Source: Protea cynaroides | Taxonomy: Eukaryota > Streptophyta > Magnoliopsida > Proteales > Proteaceae | DNA: 64,000 bases | Reading direction: 5' to 3' | NCBI GenBank assembly: GCA_028583415.1 | Contig: CM053269.1 | Location: forward strand, 47,694,322-47,758,321 | Shown: one piece after another, positions 35,637-47,981 of the stretch | Layout: each line of letters begins with the position of its first letter | Position numbering within the stretch: the stretch's first letter is position 1 | Translations under genes and position numbers: made by a program | The notes under the pieces: generated by a model | The model's input: the letters and a program-made list of their open reading frames with translations, nothing else | The model's database searches: none | Told to the model about the DNA's origin: nothing

Positions 35637-36587
35637 TAGGGGTGCAAGTTTTACCCTGACAACCCTAACCCGTCCAGACCCATCCTGAATCCTGGTAGGG
35701 TTAAACATGGTCCGAACCCTGACAGGACTGTGTTATGGTTTAATTTTTTGTCAACCCTGACAGGGTTGGGTTGGGTTATGTTGCCCCCCTGGGTTGAGCC
35801 CGGCCCGGCCCGACCCTGTATATATATGAATATACTTTGGGAAGCGTTGCCGACTCTAAGAGGCGTTGAGACATTGTCTGAGAGTCGACTGTTGAAAAAG
35901 ATTATGTGAGAATAGAAATCTCCTGAGGAGTTTTCCATGTTTTGAGTTAAATGTTTTTATAGTTTGATTGTTATTGTTTCGACTTCATTTGCTGATCTAT
36001 TAGAAAACTGTAAGGAGATTTTACTTTGTTTTGAATTATGTGTTTTTAATCTTTTTGTTGTTATTTTTGACAGATTGAGTATGTTGTTTGATTTTTGTTG
36101 TTTCTATTTTATTTGTTGATCTTTTAGAGTTTCTCTCTGTTGTGGCTATCAATCTTGTTCATATTTTGTTCATATTTTCATCGGTAAAGATTTATGATTC
36201 CCATGAGTGTTGTAATGGACGATCAAAAGCATGTTTAATGATCGACAGAATATTTCGATTTGAGCTAAGATCAAATGGGTTTTAAATAAATTGTATGATT
36301 GATATCGTTTATTCTCTTCTTTTTTTTCTCTTTTTACCTACGAGGATTTTTTTTCTTTTTACTTCCTCCCGAATCAGGATTAATCAAGGTCAACCCGACC
36401 CAACCCAATCCTGTCATGGTTAATCAAGACAGGTTAAAGTTAGATCCAACACTGCCAAAGTCAAGGTTAGGGTTGTACATTTTTTTACCTTGGCATGGTT
36501 GGACTAGATTAGGGTTAAGTTTAAATAGTCAAAGTTGGGGTTAGGATTTTGAAAAACCCGACTCAATCCAATCCTATTGTAGCCCTA
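35637..36587. mobile_element. hAT-like element, 951 bp, non-autonomous
   Basis: Ends TAGGGGTGCAAG and (inverted) TAGGGCTACAAT. Perfect 8-bp TSD TGTGTGAG at 35629-35636 and 36588-36595. Both subterminal regions are rich in CCCTGACAGGGTTGG/AACCCGACCC motifs, as in plant hAT elements. No transposase. Confidence 0.9.
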
Positions 36588-36595
36588 TGTGTGAG

Positions 36596-37142
36596 CCAGT
36601 GAATCCATCGATCTCAATTAGGCACTTGGGATTAATTAGGCATCATCAATTGAATACCTTATATTATAATTAACATGTTTAAGATATCGATCATCATAAG
36701 TAAAGTGTGAACACATTTATATTTGGTCTGATTAGTCTTGCTCCATGCTCATTTTTATATTAATCAACTTGATTGGTGTTGGCTCTCACCGGCTTTGATT
36801 GACCGATTCATGTAAATAGGCTGCAATAGATATATACCAATCACTCTGTACCTGCCCCATAAAGCATCGCCACATTTATTACGTTAACAATGATATTTAA
36901 ATTAATAATAAAATTTACAAGCATTTTAATATTTATAATACTAAGCTTAGAACTATTGTTAATGTAATCAATGGTCATCAAAGATGGTATAAACAAGTCA
37001 TATAACTCAAGTTCCACAACATAAACTATCCAATTTATGAAACATTTATGGTACTTGATATTGGTTTTGATTTATATGCTGACATAATTGATTATCAACT
37101 GATTGGGAGAATAGTGATATAATAGTGTTATGGGTAATAATT
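36596..37142. other. unassigned AT-rich DNA
   Basis: No gene or element ends recognised. Confidence 0.4.
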
Positions 37143-39396
37143 TGTCACACTTCAATTCTGAACCAATCAGAATGGTGTGAGTGAACCGTCATTGAATCAA
37201 CGGTTCACTCTAGGATCTCGAATAGACCGTGTCCACTCATATAAATCATTGCACATAACCACAATCAGAATATAAATAATACAGCGGAAGTCTTTAAATA
37301 GAATGAACTGAGTATCTATTGATAAATTAAAAAAAATATCTCACTATTCAAATTCAATCATAAAATATAATATCATTACATCTCTTTAAAAGTCAACCGA
37401 AAATAACTCAAACAAATAAATAAAATCAATCACAGGTACATGCAGAAAGGGCACTCGCATGAAGCGTCATGCTCGTCCTCTCCTGCCTGTACACCTAGAG
37501 CAGCAACATCACCATACGCCGAAACATTCATATAGTCATCCACCGTGTATCCTGCATCAACATCTAAAAACAATGTGTACACAAAGGGTGAGCTCACAAC
37601 TTAGCTCAGTAAGACAATCAGACAGTTTCACAATATTATGCATAAGTAACAATCATTTTATGTTGTGGTCTGATTTAAGTTTGTAATGTGCTATAGAAAA
37701 GTTTGGTAGCCCCCGCACCTCTATACACTAGCGTGTGGCACAGTATGGATCATACCCCCATCGGCCCACATGCACCCATCATGGAATAGAGATAGAGCTA
37801 AGATATCTCCGTACCTCCCTTCATGCTCTACCCATACCAGTACCTAAGCCCCTACGGCCAGGACTTGCAAACTGGGTTCGTAACTAACCAATCCTATATG
37901 TCATCAATGTATGCTCTATCCCAGCACAGCCGTCTACGGCATAGAGATAGAGTTAAGGTATCCCCGTACCTCCCTTGATACCCTATCCGTAACTAACCCA
38001 CCAGGATAGAACAATACGCAGGTAGACCCTATCTCAACATAACTCCCTACGACATAGAGATAGAGCTAAAGCATCGTGGACAAGCCAGCGTCGACCTCGG
38101 AGACCACAGTGCCACATAACCATGACCAGGCCAACATCAATATCGGAGACCACCGTACCACGATCTTCCCCTGATGCCCCACCCGTACCAAGCATGTTGA
38201 AATAGAATACTACAAAAGGTGCCAGTGTGAGGAATGATCCTAGACTTCATGCCCCACTTCATACACCAACGAAAACAATCACATGCCTAACAATCATATC
38301 CTATCATGCATGAACAATAATAATAACGGAAAGTAAAGGATGACATATGAATATGCACAAACATCACATCATATATATTCAAGTTATTAACAACGATTTA
38401 CTGTCCATTAATTATTAGGGTTTAGGTCAGATTCCCTTACCCGACGCTCGTTTGATAGCTTGCTCCACGTCGCAAGATCCAAACGAAATATCACAAAGTC
38501 TTACAATATTATTAGAGTTTCATTAGAATAGTTTCTTAGGATTTCACATTGGTCGAAAAACCAACAAAGTCCAAAACCAGTCTTACAGAGCTGACTGATC
38601 GCAACATACAGGTTGCAGCTCTGTGAGCAAACTAGCAACTGGTATGGTTGACCGGTATGTCTCCGGAATATCATACTTTGGATTTTTTTGACTATCGTCG
38701 ATCATTCTCCATGGTTTCCAGGGTTTCTCCTATCCATTATAAGTCTGAGCTTTGAGTTAGAGTTATCTCCAACTCATTCAAGTATAGTTTCGATGAATAT
38801 CATCCTAGAACTCGAATCTAGGGTTTGACGGCAAGTTAGGGTTTAATATCCAATTTAGGGTTTTAGATCAATACCTACTTTGCATGGTATTGATCTACTC
38901 ATACCACTATCCTAGAGTCATAGAGTAAGAATAATGATTAAACACTTACCGTTGACTGGCGTAAAGTGAGCGTCGTCGAACGGCAATGGTGTCACCTCCT
39001 TCTTCTTCTTAACTCCTCCTCCTTTTCAACCTCTTTATCTTCTCTAGGGTTGGTGAGAGACAATGAAAAGGATTTGAGGAGGTTTAGAAGTGTTTATATA
39101 GGCTAAGATTAGGGTTTAGTAACCATATTAGGATTAGAAAAGTCTTAGGATTCGAAATCAAAAAAATGGGACCCACAGAGAAAAATTTTCGGATCTCCGC
39201 ACTCAGCTGCGCAGAGCTGACCGGTCGACCGGTACCATCGACCGGTCAACATAATCTCATGATTATTTGATCGTCTTTGGTCCGATTTCGTACTTGTTTG
39301 TCATCCGCTCGTCCCGTCTGGCTCGGTGATGATCGAAAGACCTGTTACGACATGAAATCAAGGTTTAGACTGAGTTCACGGAGTGCGGGTCTTACA
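37143..39396 (-). mobile_element. solo LTR, about 2.25 kb, gypsy-like
   Basis: Runs from TGTCACAC to TCTTACA (on minus TGTAAGACCCGC..GTGTGACA) and is flanked by a perfect 5-bp TSD, TAATT (37138-37142 and 39397-39401). A minus-strand TATA box (CCTATATAAACA near 39090-39101) sits before a pyrimidine-rich leader, which supports the orientation. No internal domain or second LTR remains: the product of LTR-LTR recombination. It holds degenerate internal repeats (AGAGATAGAG.TAAG..ATC) around 37790-38070. Confidence 0.88.
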
Positions 39397-39401
39397 TAAT
39401 T

Positions 39402-40179
39402 AGTCGATCTTAGTTAAAGCAATAATTGGACAATTCAGTCGAGAGACCATCAGGCTATGGGTCTACACCATAAATGCCAAATTATCATTCAATCTAGGCT
39501 TAAGCCTAATATGATTAATATTCAATTTGGATCAATCTGAGGCTTCACCAATGCTGGTCTCAAATTGATACCCTTACACACAATTTATCATAAAATGAAT
39601 GAAATGAGTATGGCCAAAAAAAAAAAAAAAAAAAAAAGACTACATTTCATATGCAATTTTAGAATATATCATTGGAACTCATTTTAAATCAATAATAATA
39701 TATTTTGAGATGACAAATGTAGTGTCGGATATACATTTTAGTTCATGAATGATGCTCATTCAGCATTTAGGGGGTAAAAATGTTTAATAAAAAACTTTTA
39801 TAATAAAATACCTATATTATTAACCCTCAATCATATTATATTTAATTATTAAATTTCATTATATACATCAAAAATTTTATAATTATATAAGTAAAAAATT
39901 TCATTATATAAGTGATATCCCTTGCAAAACAGAGGCAGAATATTTTTTTTCTCTGGCCCTTCATATCCCCCCAAAAAATTTTGGAGGGAAGCCTAACCTA
40001 CACACTCTTGAATCTTCCTTGCTTTCCTAACCTGATTATACCTCTTCCGGTTGGTCTCCGGCCATGCCGTCGGCCTCTCGGATTAGAACCCTTTCCCTCC
40101 CCAGTTGCTCACCCCCGCTTGAATCATAGTCCCCCATTCCTCTATCGTTGCCATCGAAGAGTGTATCAGTAATCCTGCT
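39402..40179. other. AT-rich DNA and presumed LINE 5' UTR
   Basis: 39402-39900 has no recognised feature apart from poly-A. From about 39940 the sequence becomes CT-rich and probably belongs to the leader of the LINE ORF1 that follows. Confidence 0.35.
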
Positions 40180-41030
40180 ATGTCTGCCCACCTGGCTCAT
40201 CCGCCTCCAGTGGCTTGTAAGGTTTCTGCGCCTAGTTGTGAGGACCTTGCTCCCTGCGTTACGCAGCAATCTATCCCTGTCCAACCTGTTGCAGAAGGCA
40301 TTTCTGTTTCTTCCCCTCCTCTCCATGAGTCTCAGTCGCAGGGGGAAGATTTTACACGTTACTTTGTCCCCCCAGCCATTGAAGGTAATTCCAAGTTCGC
40401 TTTGTACTCCAACAATGATCTGGAAAAGCATATTAGTTACTGGAACACTGCACTAGTTGGCCAATTCGTTGGTCCCCGGCCTACTTTGGAGCTGGTCAAG
40501 AATTCCCTGATCAAACAGTGGAAACCCCGTGGCTGTGTGGATACCTACCTACTGGAAAATGATGTCTTCATTTTCAAATTTTCGGTTGAAGAAGACAGGT
40601 TGACTGCATTGGAGAGTGTCATGTGGTTTGTTGCGAAGAAACCAATCTTCCTGAGAGAATGGGATAAATCCCAATGCGTCGATAAATTGGAATTCCCTGA
40701 TCTCCCTCTTTGGATTCGCCTCCCAGGACTCCCCCTTCATTTATTTGGTCATGAAGCTTTGAGTAGTATTGGCTCTGTGGTAGGCACGCCCCTGTTCATG
40801 GACAGACGAACGGAGCTCAGGGATAGGCTTGCCTATGCTAGAATCTGTGTTGTTGTGAAGGCAACTGAAGATCTCCCAAACTTTGTCACCATTATGATGA
40901 TGAGGACTACACCTGGAAGCAGGAGGTCCGCTACGATTGGCGACCTCCACAGTGCACTGCTTGCGGTGTCTTTGGCCACTATCCGGGTCAATGTGCAAGG
41001 CAATCCAACAAGTCCCCTGCTAAGGACATG
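40180..41030 (+). mobile_element. L1-type LINE ORF1: DUF4283 plus CCHC knuckle, one frameshift
   Basis: The frame from ATG 40180 encodes a DUF4283 domain (about residues 75-220; motifs LIKQWKPRG, FLREWD, PDLPLWIRLPGLPLHLF, AYARICVVV), the nucleic-acid-binding ORF1 domain of plant L1-type LINEs. Around 40890 the frame shifts by one and homology continues as YTWKQEVRYDWRPPQCTACG with the knuckle C-x2-C-x4-H-x4-C (CTACGVFGHYPGQC, 40954-40995). There is no ORF2 and no 3' poly(A). The shifted frame runs directly into the RRP6-like exon, so the LINE is truncated at its 3' side, which is atypical for target-primed insertion. Confidence 0.85.
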
Positions 41031-42054
41031 CGTGCGACCCAAGCTCTGATGTCGTCAACTCCAGAGACGCATGTTCCTGACTCTCAGGATATCCCTGTGG
41101 TGCCTCCCGCCGCCGGAGTCGACGATCGTTCATCGACTTCTCTGTTGGGCAAGCAGGTGATTTTCCTCGAAGATTCAGAAGAAGTTTATGACTGGTTGGC
41201 TAATGTTAACGACGAGGTCATTGAAAGATGTGATGTTTCCGTGGATGAATTTCACAGACGGAGGAAGAAAGAAGGAGAAGGCGGGGGAGCTGTCCGTTCG
41301 ATATACTCTGAAGATGAGTTTCTGTTCGTTTACAGGAAAAAGGAGGGAGGCAGCCGTAATATGGAGAACGAAGATTGGCATTATTCGAGTGCTTTGACGT
41401 CAGTTAATGTGGCTTCAAGAGACAAGAAGACAACAGGGCCAAAGCCACGCCAGCCATTCCATATACCAACCATTCCTCGACCCCAAGACGAATATAAAAT
41501 AATGGTCAACAATTCGAACCAGCCGTTCGAGCACGTTAGGTTGAGGAGGAGTGAGGATGAGAGCAGATACATACATCCTTTGGTTAGTTTGTTATTTAAC
41601 ACCTTCATCCTTAATGCATGGCATTGGTTTCTCGTAATGTATTTTTTTTAATGGAAGTGATGGATATTCTTGTCATCATGATATCTGTGGACTTTCTTCG
41701 TCAAGATGGTTGCATTTGAACCACCACTTATTCTATTTGCTGTTTCTACTGATGATGTCTTCTAGAAACCATGCAGAAAAATCTTCTTTTGCTAGCCTGG
41801 TCAGGGTTTATTTATTTCAAATGAATACATCCTACCGCCCCTCTCTTTTACCCCATCGCTCTCACTGTTTGCATCTGTCAAGGTTTTATGCTGTGAATCT
41901 ATTATTACATAGGTTCATTCAATTTTTATTAATCAAGTCTTGTTTTTTCCTCCTATGAAAAAGTGTACAGAAGATTTTGTTGTGAATGAAGGGTAGATAA
42001 AGATAAATAAGTCTACACTGATCACCTTCATTATAAAAGCTTGGGCATTGATCA

Positions 42055-42092
<38 letters not shown>

Positions 42093-45000
42093 CTTCTCTG
42101 CAACTCCGCCTCACCCCTGACTTCCCCTTGTCTGTGGAAGGAAGAAGATCATATTTTAAGAATCTATTGTCGAAGTTGAATTACCTAACATATTTTTTAT
42201 TCTTGGTGTATTTTCAATTGATGCAACCAAATTGATTTCAATCTCTTCACCAAAAACCTATCTGTTGACTTCTTTCATGAAATCTATAGAAATTTGAAAT
42301 GGAAATGACATAAAAAAAGGGCCTTCATGTCAACATTTCGAAATTATTTGCAAGTATGAGCAATATTCAAATGTCTGGAGGTCCAGGACATAATAAAATA
42401 GTTCTTGCATTCCTATAAAAAATAAAAAAAAAGTTCTTGCACATCCTCTTCCCCCCTTTCCCCCTTTTTTTAGTATAAGGATGTTACTATGTTTTTCCTG
42501 GAGATGCAGATTAGTTGATACCTATTTAATCACCTAATTGATTTATCTAGTTTACTGCTTACTATAATCCATATTCTTCAATCCAGTCATTAACTGCATT
42601 GACCTATGTATTTTGTCTGTTATTTTTCTTCTCCATCCTTAGTCTTTCCGCTCAATCATTACACATGCAACTGCAAAGGTATGTTATTTACATGTTATCT
42701 ACTGCTCTCAATGTGTGAATGCAGAATTATGTAAAGCATCATGAAGGCATTCTACCTCTTAGCTGTATGATTACCTACCATTTCTTGAAACATCTTCAGT
42801 GTCAAAGTGCTTGAATTTTAAGAAATATGCTCTTCCTTCCACCTTCCCCTTCCCCCTGGTTTCTGCTTTATGTGTAAAATATGAATCTCAACAGTCCTTC
42901 AGCTTTTGATATAATAATCTATCTGATAATTTTGATCTGTTAACTTCAGAAAAATGATTCTATAGTAACATCTTTTTTCCCTTGAGCATCCATTCAAATG
43001 TTGTTTTCTAGTTTACCAGCAGTCATGGCTGTAATTATTTTTAATATTTTGCTGACTATGCACGTACATAATTTTCTGGGAACTCCCTTATTGGTTGAGG
43101 TATGGATGAATGGTATGTCAATGGGACATGATTAAAGTATTGTATATTTGGTTTAATCATTATTTTACTTGTTCAAATTGCTGGCCTGCCATTGTTTTCC
43201 TTGTGCTTTATTGTTTTCCTGTTGCTGCTTTAAGATATGTCACTTACTATTTGACTTGAATTCAATACTATTGAAGATATGCCGCTTACCGTTTGCCTTA
43301 AATTGTTTCCTTGTTGTCAATACTAATTTATGCTACTAAATATTAGATCTTTTTGCCACATCTTATTGATTGCCGTCTTATACCTTATGTTGAAATGTGC
43401 AGGAGGAACTCTCAGTGTATGACTTTGTTGATAGAAACATTAGAGATGTTGAACCAGATAAATTACCCCCTCTGGAGACTACACCTTTTAAACTTGTTGA
43501 AGAAGTCAAAGATTTGAAAGAGTTAACTGTTAAGTTGGAAAATGTGGATGAGTTTGCGGTAAACACTCTGCCAATTCATTTTGAACTTAGCTTACCATTT
43601 TTCCTTAGTTTTTGTTTTCCTAGATTATTCTCTAATTGGTCCAATCCATTGCATAGTTGTCAAGGCGTCAAGGCGAACCAAGGCGATGGAGGCCTGATTG
43701 GGCGCCTAGGCGACCAAGGCGCCCAATTTTCCAAGGCAACCCAAGGCAGCCTGGGCGCCTAGGCGGCGCCTAGGCGACGCCTTGACAACTATGATCCATT
43801 GCTATCCTGGTGCTATCTAATGCACATCAATAGTTTATTTTGTATTGGTATGCTTAGCATCAATGCAGTTGACGCCGTAGTCATTGTTGTATAACATAAT
43901 GACTCAAGATTCCTGGATATGAAAGATTGAAAGAACGCAGAAGTGTGCAAGGAGTGCTGTAGTATAATGTGACGGATGTGAACTCCTTCCATGCCAGTGA
44001 GTCAGCTGCTGCATGGTAAATGTACTTCTAAAAGGTCACCCAGCCTGAAGGGTCCACAAGCCTCGTAAGGTCCTATGGAAATGGCAAATTGTCTAGAAGA
44101 GAATCAGATAACAATATTGAAATCCTTCCCCATATCATTGATCTGATCTGCTTGCCATTTTCCATTAAAATCTTGAGTTAACTGGGCCTAGAGATCACTT
44201 TGTTAAGCACATTATAGCTGTGTCGAATTGTACTGACTTTGGGCTATGTAGGAAGCTGTGATCAAGACTCACTTTAAGGTCCCAAAACTTCCAACCTTGG
44301 TCAGCTTTGTTGAATTGAATGAGTTCCTTCCTAATTACTATAATGCCAAATTTAATTTTCAAATCCTTTCACAATGAAAACTAATTATATGCTCTCTCCA
44401 AACAAGCTCTTTTCGGAGACTGTTTTTCCTTATAATTTCTTCAAATAGTTCATTTCTACCCTTAAAAAAACCATCTAAATTACACGAACCTCCCCTGTAA
44501 AATACATTAAATACAATTCACTACCCTGATTTGCAATAAATGACATGGAACTCCTTGCATGAAATAGTAAGGTCCACTCCGTTGGCTTGGAACGTTAGTT
44601 GCTGACGTAAACTACCCTTAACTTGACATTAACTTAACCATTTTCCATTATTTTAATAAAATGGTCTGATCTTTAGAAAAGAAGAAAACAATGTAGATTT
44701 GGTTTACTCTTTTCTTACACACTGTTGCTTATTGTTGTATTGTTACGTAGGTTGATTTGGAGCATAATCGATATAGGTCCTTTCAAGGAACGACGTGCTT
44801 GATGCAAATTTCTACTAGAAGTGAAGATTATGTGGTTGATACTCTAAAACTTTGGGTACACATTGGTCCACACCTCAGGGAAGTCTTTGAAGACCCCTCG
44901 AAGAAGAAGGCATGGTCCTTTTATTGCATGTTGAACATTCTTGATCTTATCGGTGCTGCTATGGTGTTTGATTTTATGATTTTCTCATTTAGGTTATGCA

Positions 45001-47917
45001 TGGGGCAAATCTTGACATAGTGTGGCTTCAACGGGATTTTGGCATATATATCTGCAACTTGTTTGACACTGGACATGTTTTACTTTGCAACCTCTGCATA
45101 TACACGAAGACTTTTTTTCTGAGCCTTCTCTCTCTTTGCTTATTTATACGATAGTTTAAATAAAGCTGTGAATTAATGGAGCTTTTCTCTGCTTCTTAAT
45201 TTTCACGTTGTTGGAAAATCAGTTACCTTTATACTACAGTGTACGGTAGGATTTAATGAATGATTGACTTATAGGATCAAAATCAACCATTAGTGTTGGT
45301 TATTTATCTTACTCTTTACTCTTATATTCTTGGTTTGGGCTGGCCTTTATTCTTGTCGAGCAGTTTGTTCAAATATTAAATGGATACCGGCTTTTATTAC
45401 TTTTTGTCTAAAAGCATTGTCAATCTATTTTTTTCTCCATGTTGTAATTATCTCCAATGCTATGTTGATCCTTCTTCTTTGTTATACTATATTTAGGTTT
45501 TGTGGTTTCCTCTGGCTTCCTTCTGTTCCTGTCACAATTGGAATTTGGGGCTTCTCATTTTATTTGTAAAGTTTCAATTAGAATTACTTCACTTTCATTT
45601 CTAAATGTATACTTTGTCTTTGTGGATTTGGTGGTGGGGCTTACGTCAGTTATGGTTCCTTTCTTAGTTTTTATATTCAATGTAGAATGGTCATCCTTTT
45701 GTTTTGTAGTGATTTCATTATTAGTGTTGTTGAGGTTTTGAAACTGTTGCAATAATTGGAACGAGGCTCTCCATTATGTGTGTATTGTTCAATTTAGAGG
45801 TCAATTTTTCTTGAAGTCTCCCTTTGCGAATCATATGAATGTCACACATGCCACTTTGCTATTGTTGTAAAACTTTAAAGCGATATAGCATTGTAGGAAT
45901 CAAGAGTCAAGAGTAGGGCTCAGGATTCCGAGTTTCAATGTATGAGTCCAAATGGTTATTTGAACTACTATGGTACTGTGCATTATCTTTTATCTTTTTT
46001 TTTATTTATATTTTCTTATTGTTTCATAGTATCAGTTAGCTAATTACATAAGGAGTTGGGTACGTAAATCCATTTGCAGGAATTTAGCAAATGCACTCCA
46101 GAAATGGATCAACGCATTCTTAGGTAATTGGGTTTGGAATAGAAACAGTGTGGCTACTTTAGTCTGACAATAATTTCTAAGTGGTCTGTTTATGTGTTTT
46201 TCCTTTTTATGAGTGGTCAGCTTTAACATAATAATATATCAATTTCATTGTCCTTATTAGGTTTGGTGAGGGCTATGATAGTTGGTGGTGAGGAGACAAA
46301 TTTTGCTTTAAGACAATAGGCCTTTTAAATCGAATTTCACATATAGTGCTGAGAAACCAATAGATTTTCATTGCCTTCACAAGTACAGCTCATTATTGAG
46401 TCTCTAATGGTATAGTTCCATTAAACCTAGAATATATTGGCATATAGTGGCCTCAATACCTCTTGATTTCCATTCATTTAAATCCCCTAGTAATGTCTTA
46501 TTTCTTTTCTTTATGATAAATGAAATTAATCATATGAAGAGACTGCATTGGTGTGGTTGAAGTCGTGAAAACTTCTTTGAACTTAAATTACTTCCTTATA
46601 GGCATTGGGTGCATGAAAAGTTTCTCTGTACTCTTTTGTACTCTTTTTAGATGGTAGGCCTTAGCGCAATGGTAAGGTTGCAATGGTAAGGTTACTCCAT
46701 TATGACATGGTAGTCGTGGGTTTGAAATTTTGAATCTGGAAACAGCCTCTCCATGAAGTGGTGGTAAGATTGTGTACAATAGCCCCTCCCCAAAACCCAC
46801 AATGGCGGAAGCCTAGTGCAATCGGTACGCCCTGTTTTTATTTTTGTTTTGAATTTTTTTTTTTTGCTTGGTCCTGGTTTCCAATGGACATCTGGATCTG
46901 CCACGTGGCAGGTCATATGGGAATGAAGTTTTATGGACACCAACCCCAAAGTCCCCTGCTCATATCATATGTCAAATTTCAGTCCAATCTGACTTTTCCA
47001 AGTGGCAAAACAAGGAATTGAAAAATCTGGGGCCACCATGAGGGTGCACACTTACCAAAAAAAAAGAAAAAAAAAGAGGGTGCACAGGACTACAGTGGGG
47101 TGCATGGCCATACATGGGAGGGTATGGCATTAGATGAGAAGGTAACCAACTGAATTTGAGGGTGAAATCTGGCATGTGGCCTATTCAGATCATTCCCTAG
47201 ACATCCAATGGTTAGATTTGCCGTATCACTCTTCCACAAGAGAAAACTAAATGTGTCCTTTAATGAGCTTCTTTCCTAAACAACCATGTGAGAATTTTTT
47301 TTCTTTTTCCTATGTTCTCCATAGTAGTTATGACCCACATGGACTGATTTAAAGGTAATTTGGTCTAAAGACTTGAGCAAGAATTGTTTTAATAAAGAAT
47401 GGAGAGTCTTATTCTGATGATCTTGCATGTGCAAAAAGAATGTTTGTTGCATTAACTCTGCTGATGCACGGACATTAACATAAACAATTCAAGGCAATAG
47501 CTTTCAAATATTTTGGCAGCTTTCATGTATTTGCTTATTATGTTCTTTTTGGTTACATGAATTATATAAGTTTTGGGATATAAACATTAGTTACATAAAT
47601 CATATAAGCTTTCGATGTTTTTTTTTTTACATTATGGTGCTAGCATTATTTTCTTCCTCCTTGGATTATTTTTTTAGTGCTTGACATTGTACTATAGGCC
47701 CAAGCTTCAGGAACCCTGTAGAATTTACATTTACTTGTAATGTCTGCCATCTGCATGAATATATTATCTTGGATGGAAACTCCTCTTAGCCTGAAAATCT
47801 TTGGCACACTGGAATGCTAGCAATCTTTGGTGTTCTCTCTCTCTCTACTCTTCCTTTTTGCTTTTTGGTAACTAAAACTATCATGATCTCTGTGCTGGAC
47901 TGGGCTAGTGTCATTTT

Positions 47918-47981
<64 letters not shown>

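Noticed and set aside
40036..41042. Minus-strand ORFs of 131, 63, 85, 69 and 75 codons
   Set aside because: Shadows of the LINE ORF1 and RRP6 exon on the plus strand; no own homology.
43559..43762. Extension of the RRP6 exon into the intron (to residue ..QGSLGA)
   Set aside because: The extra codons come from the intron and the MITE; a good GT donor at 43559 joins in phase to the Exo I exon.
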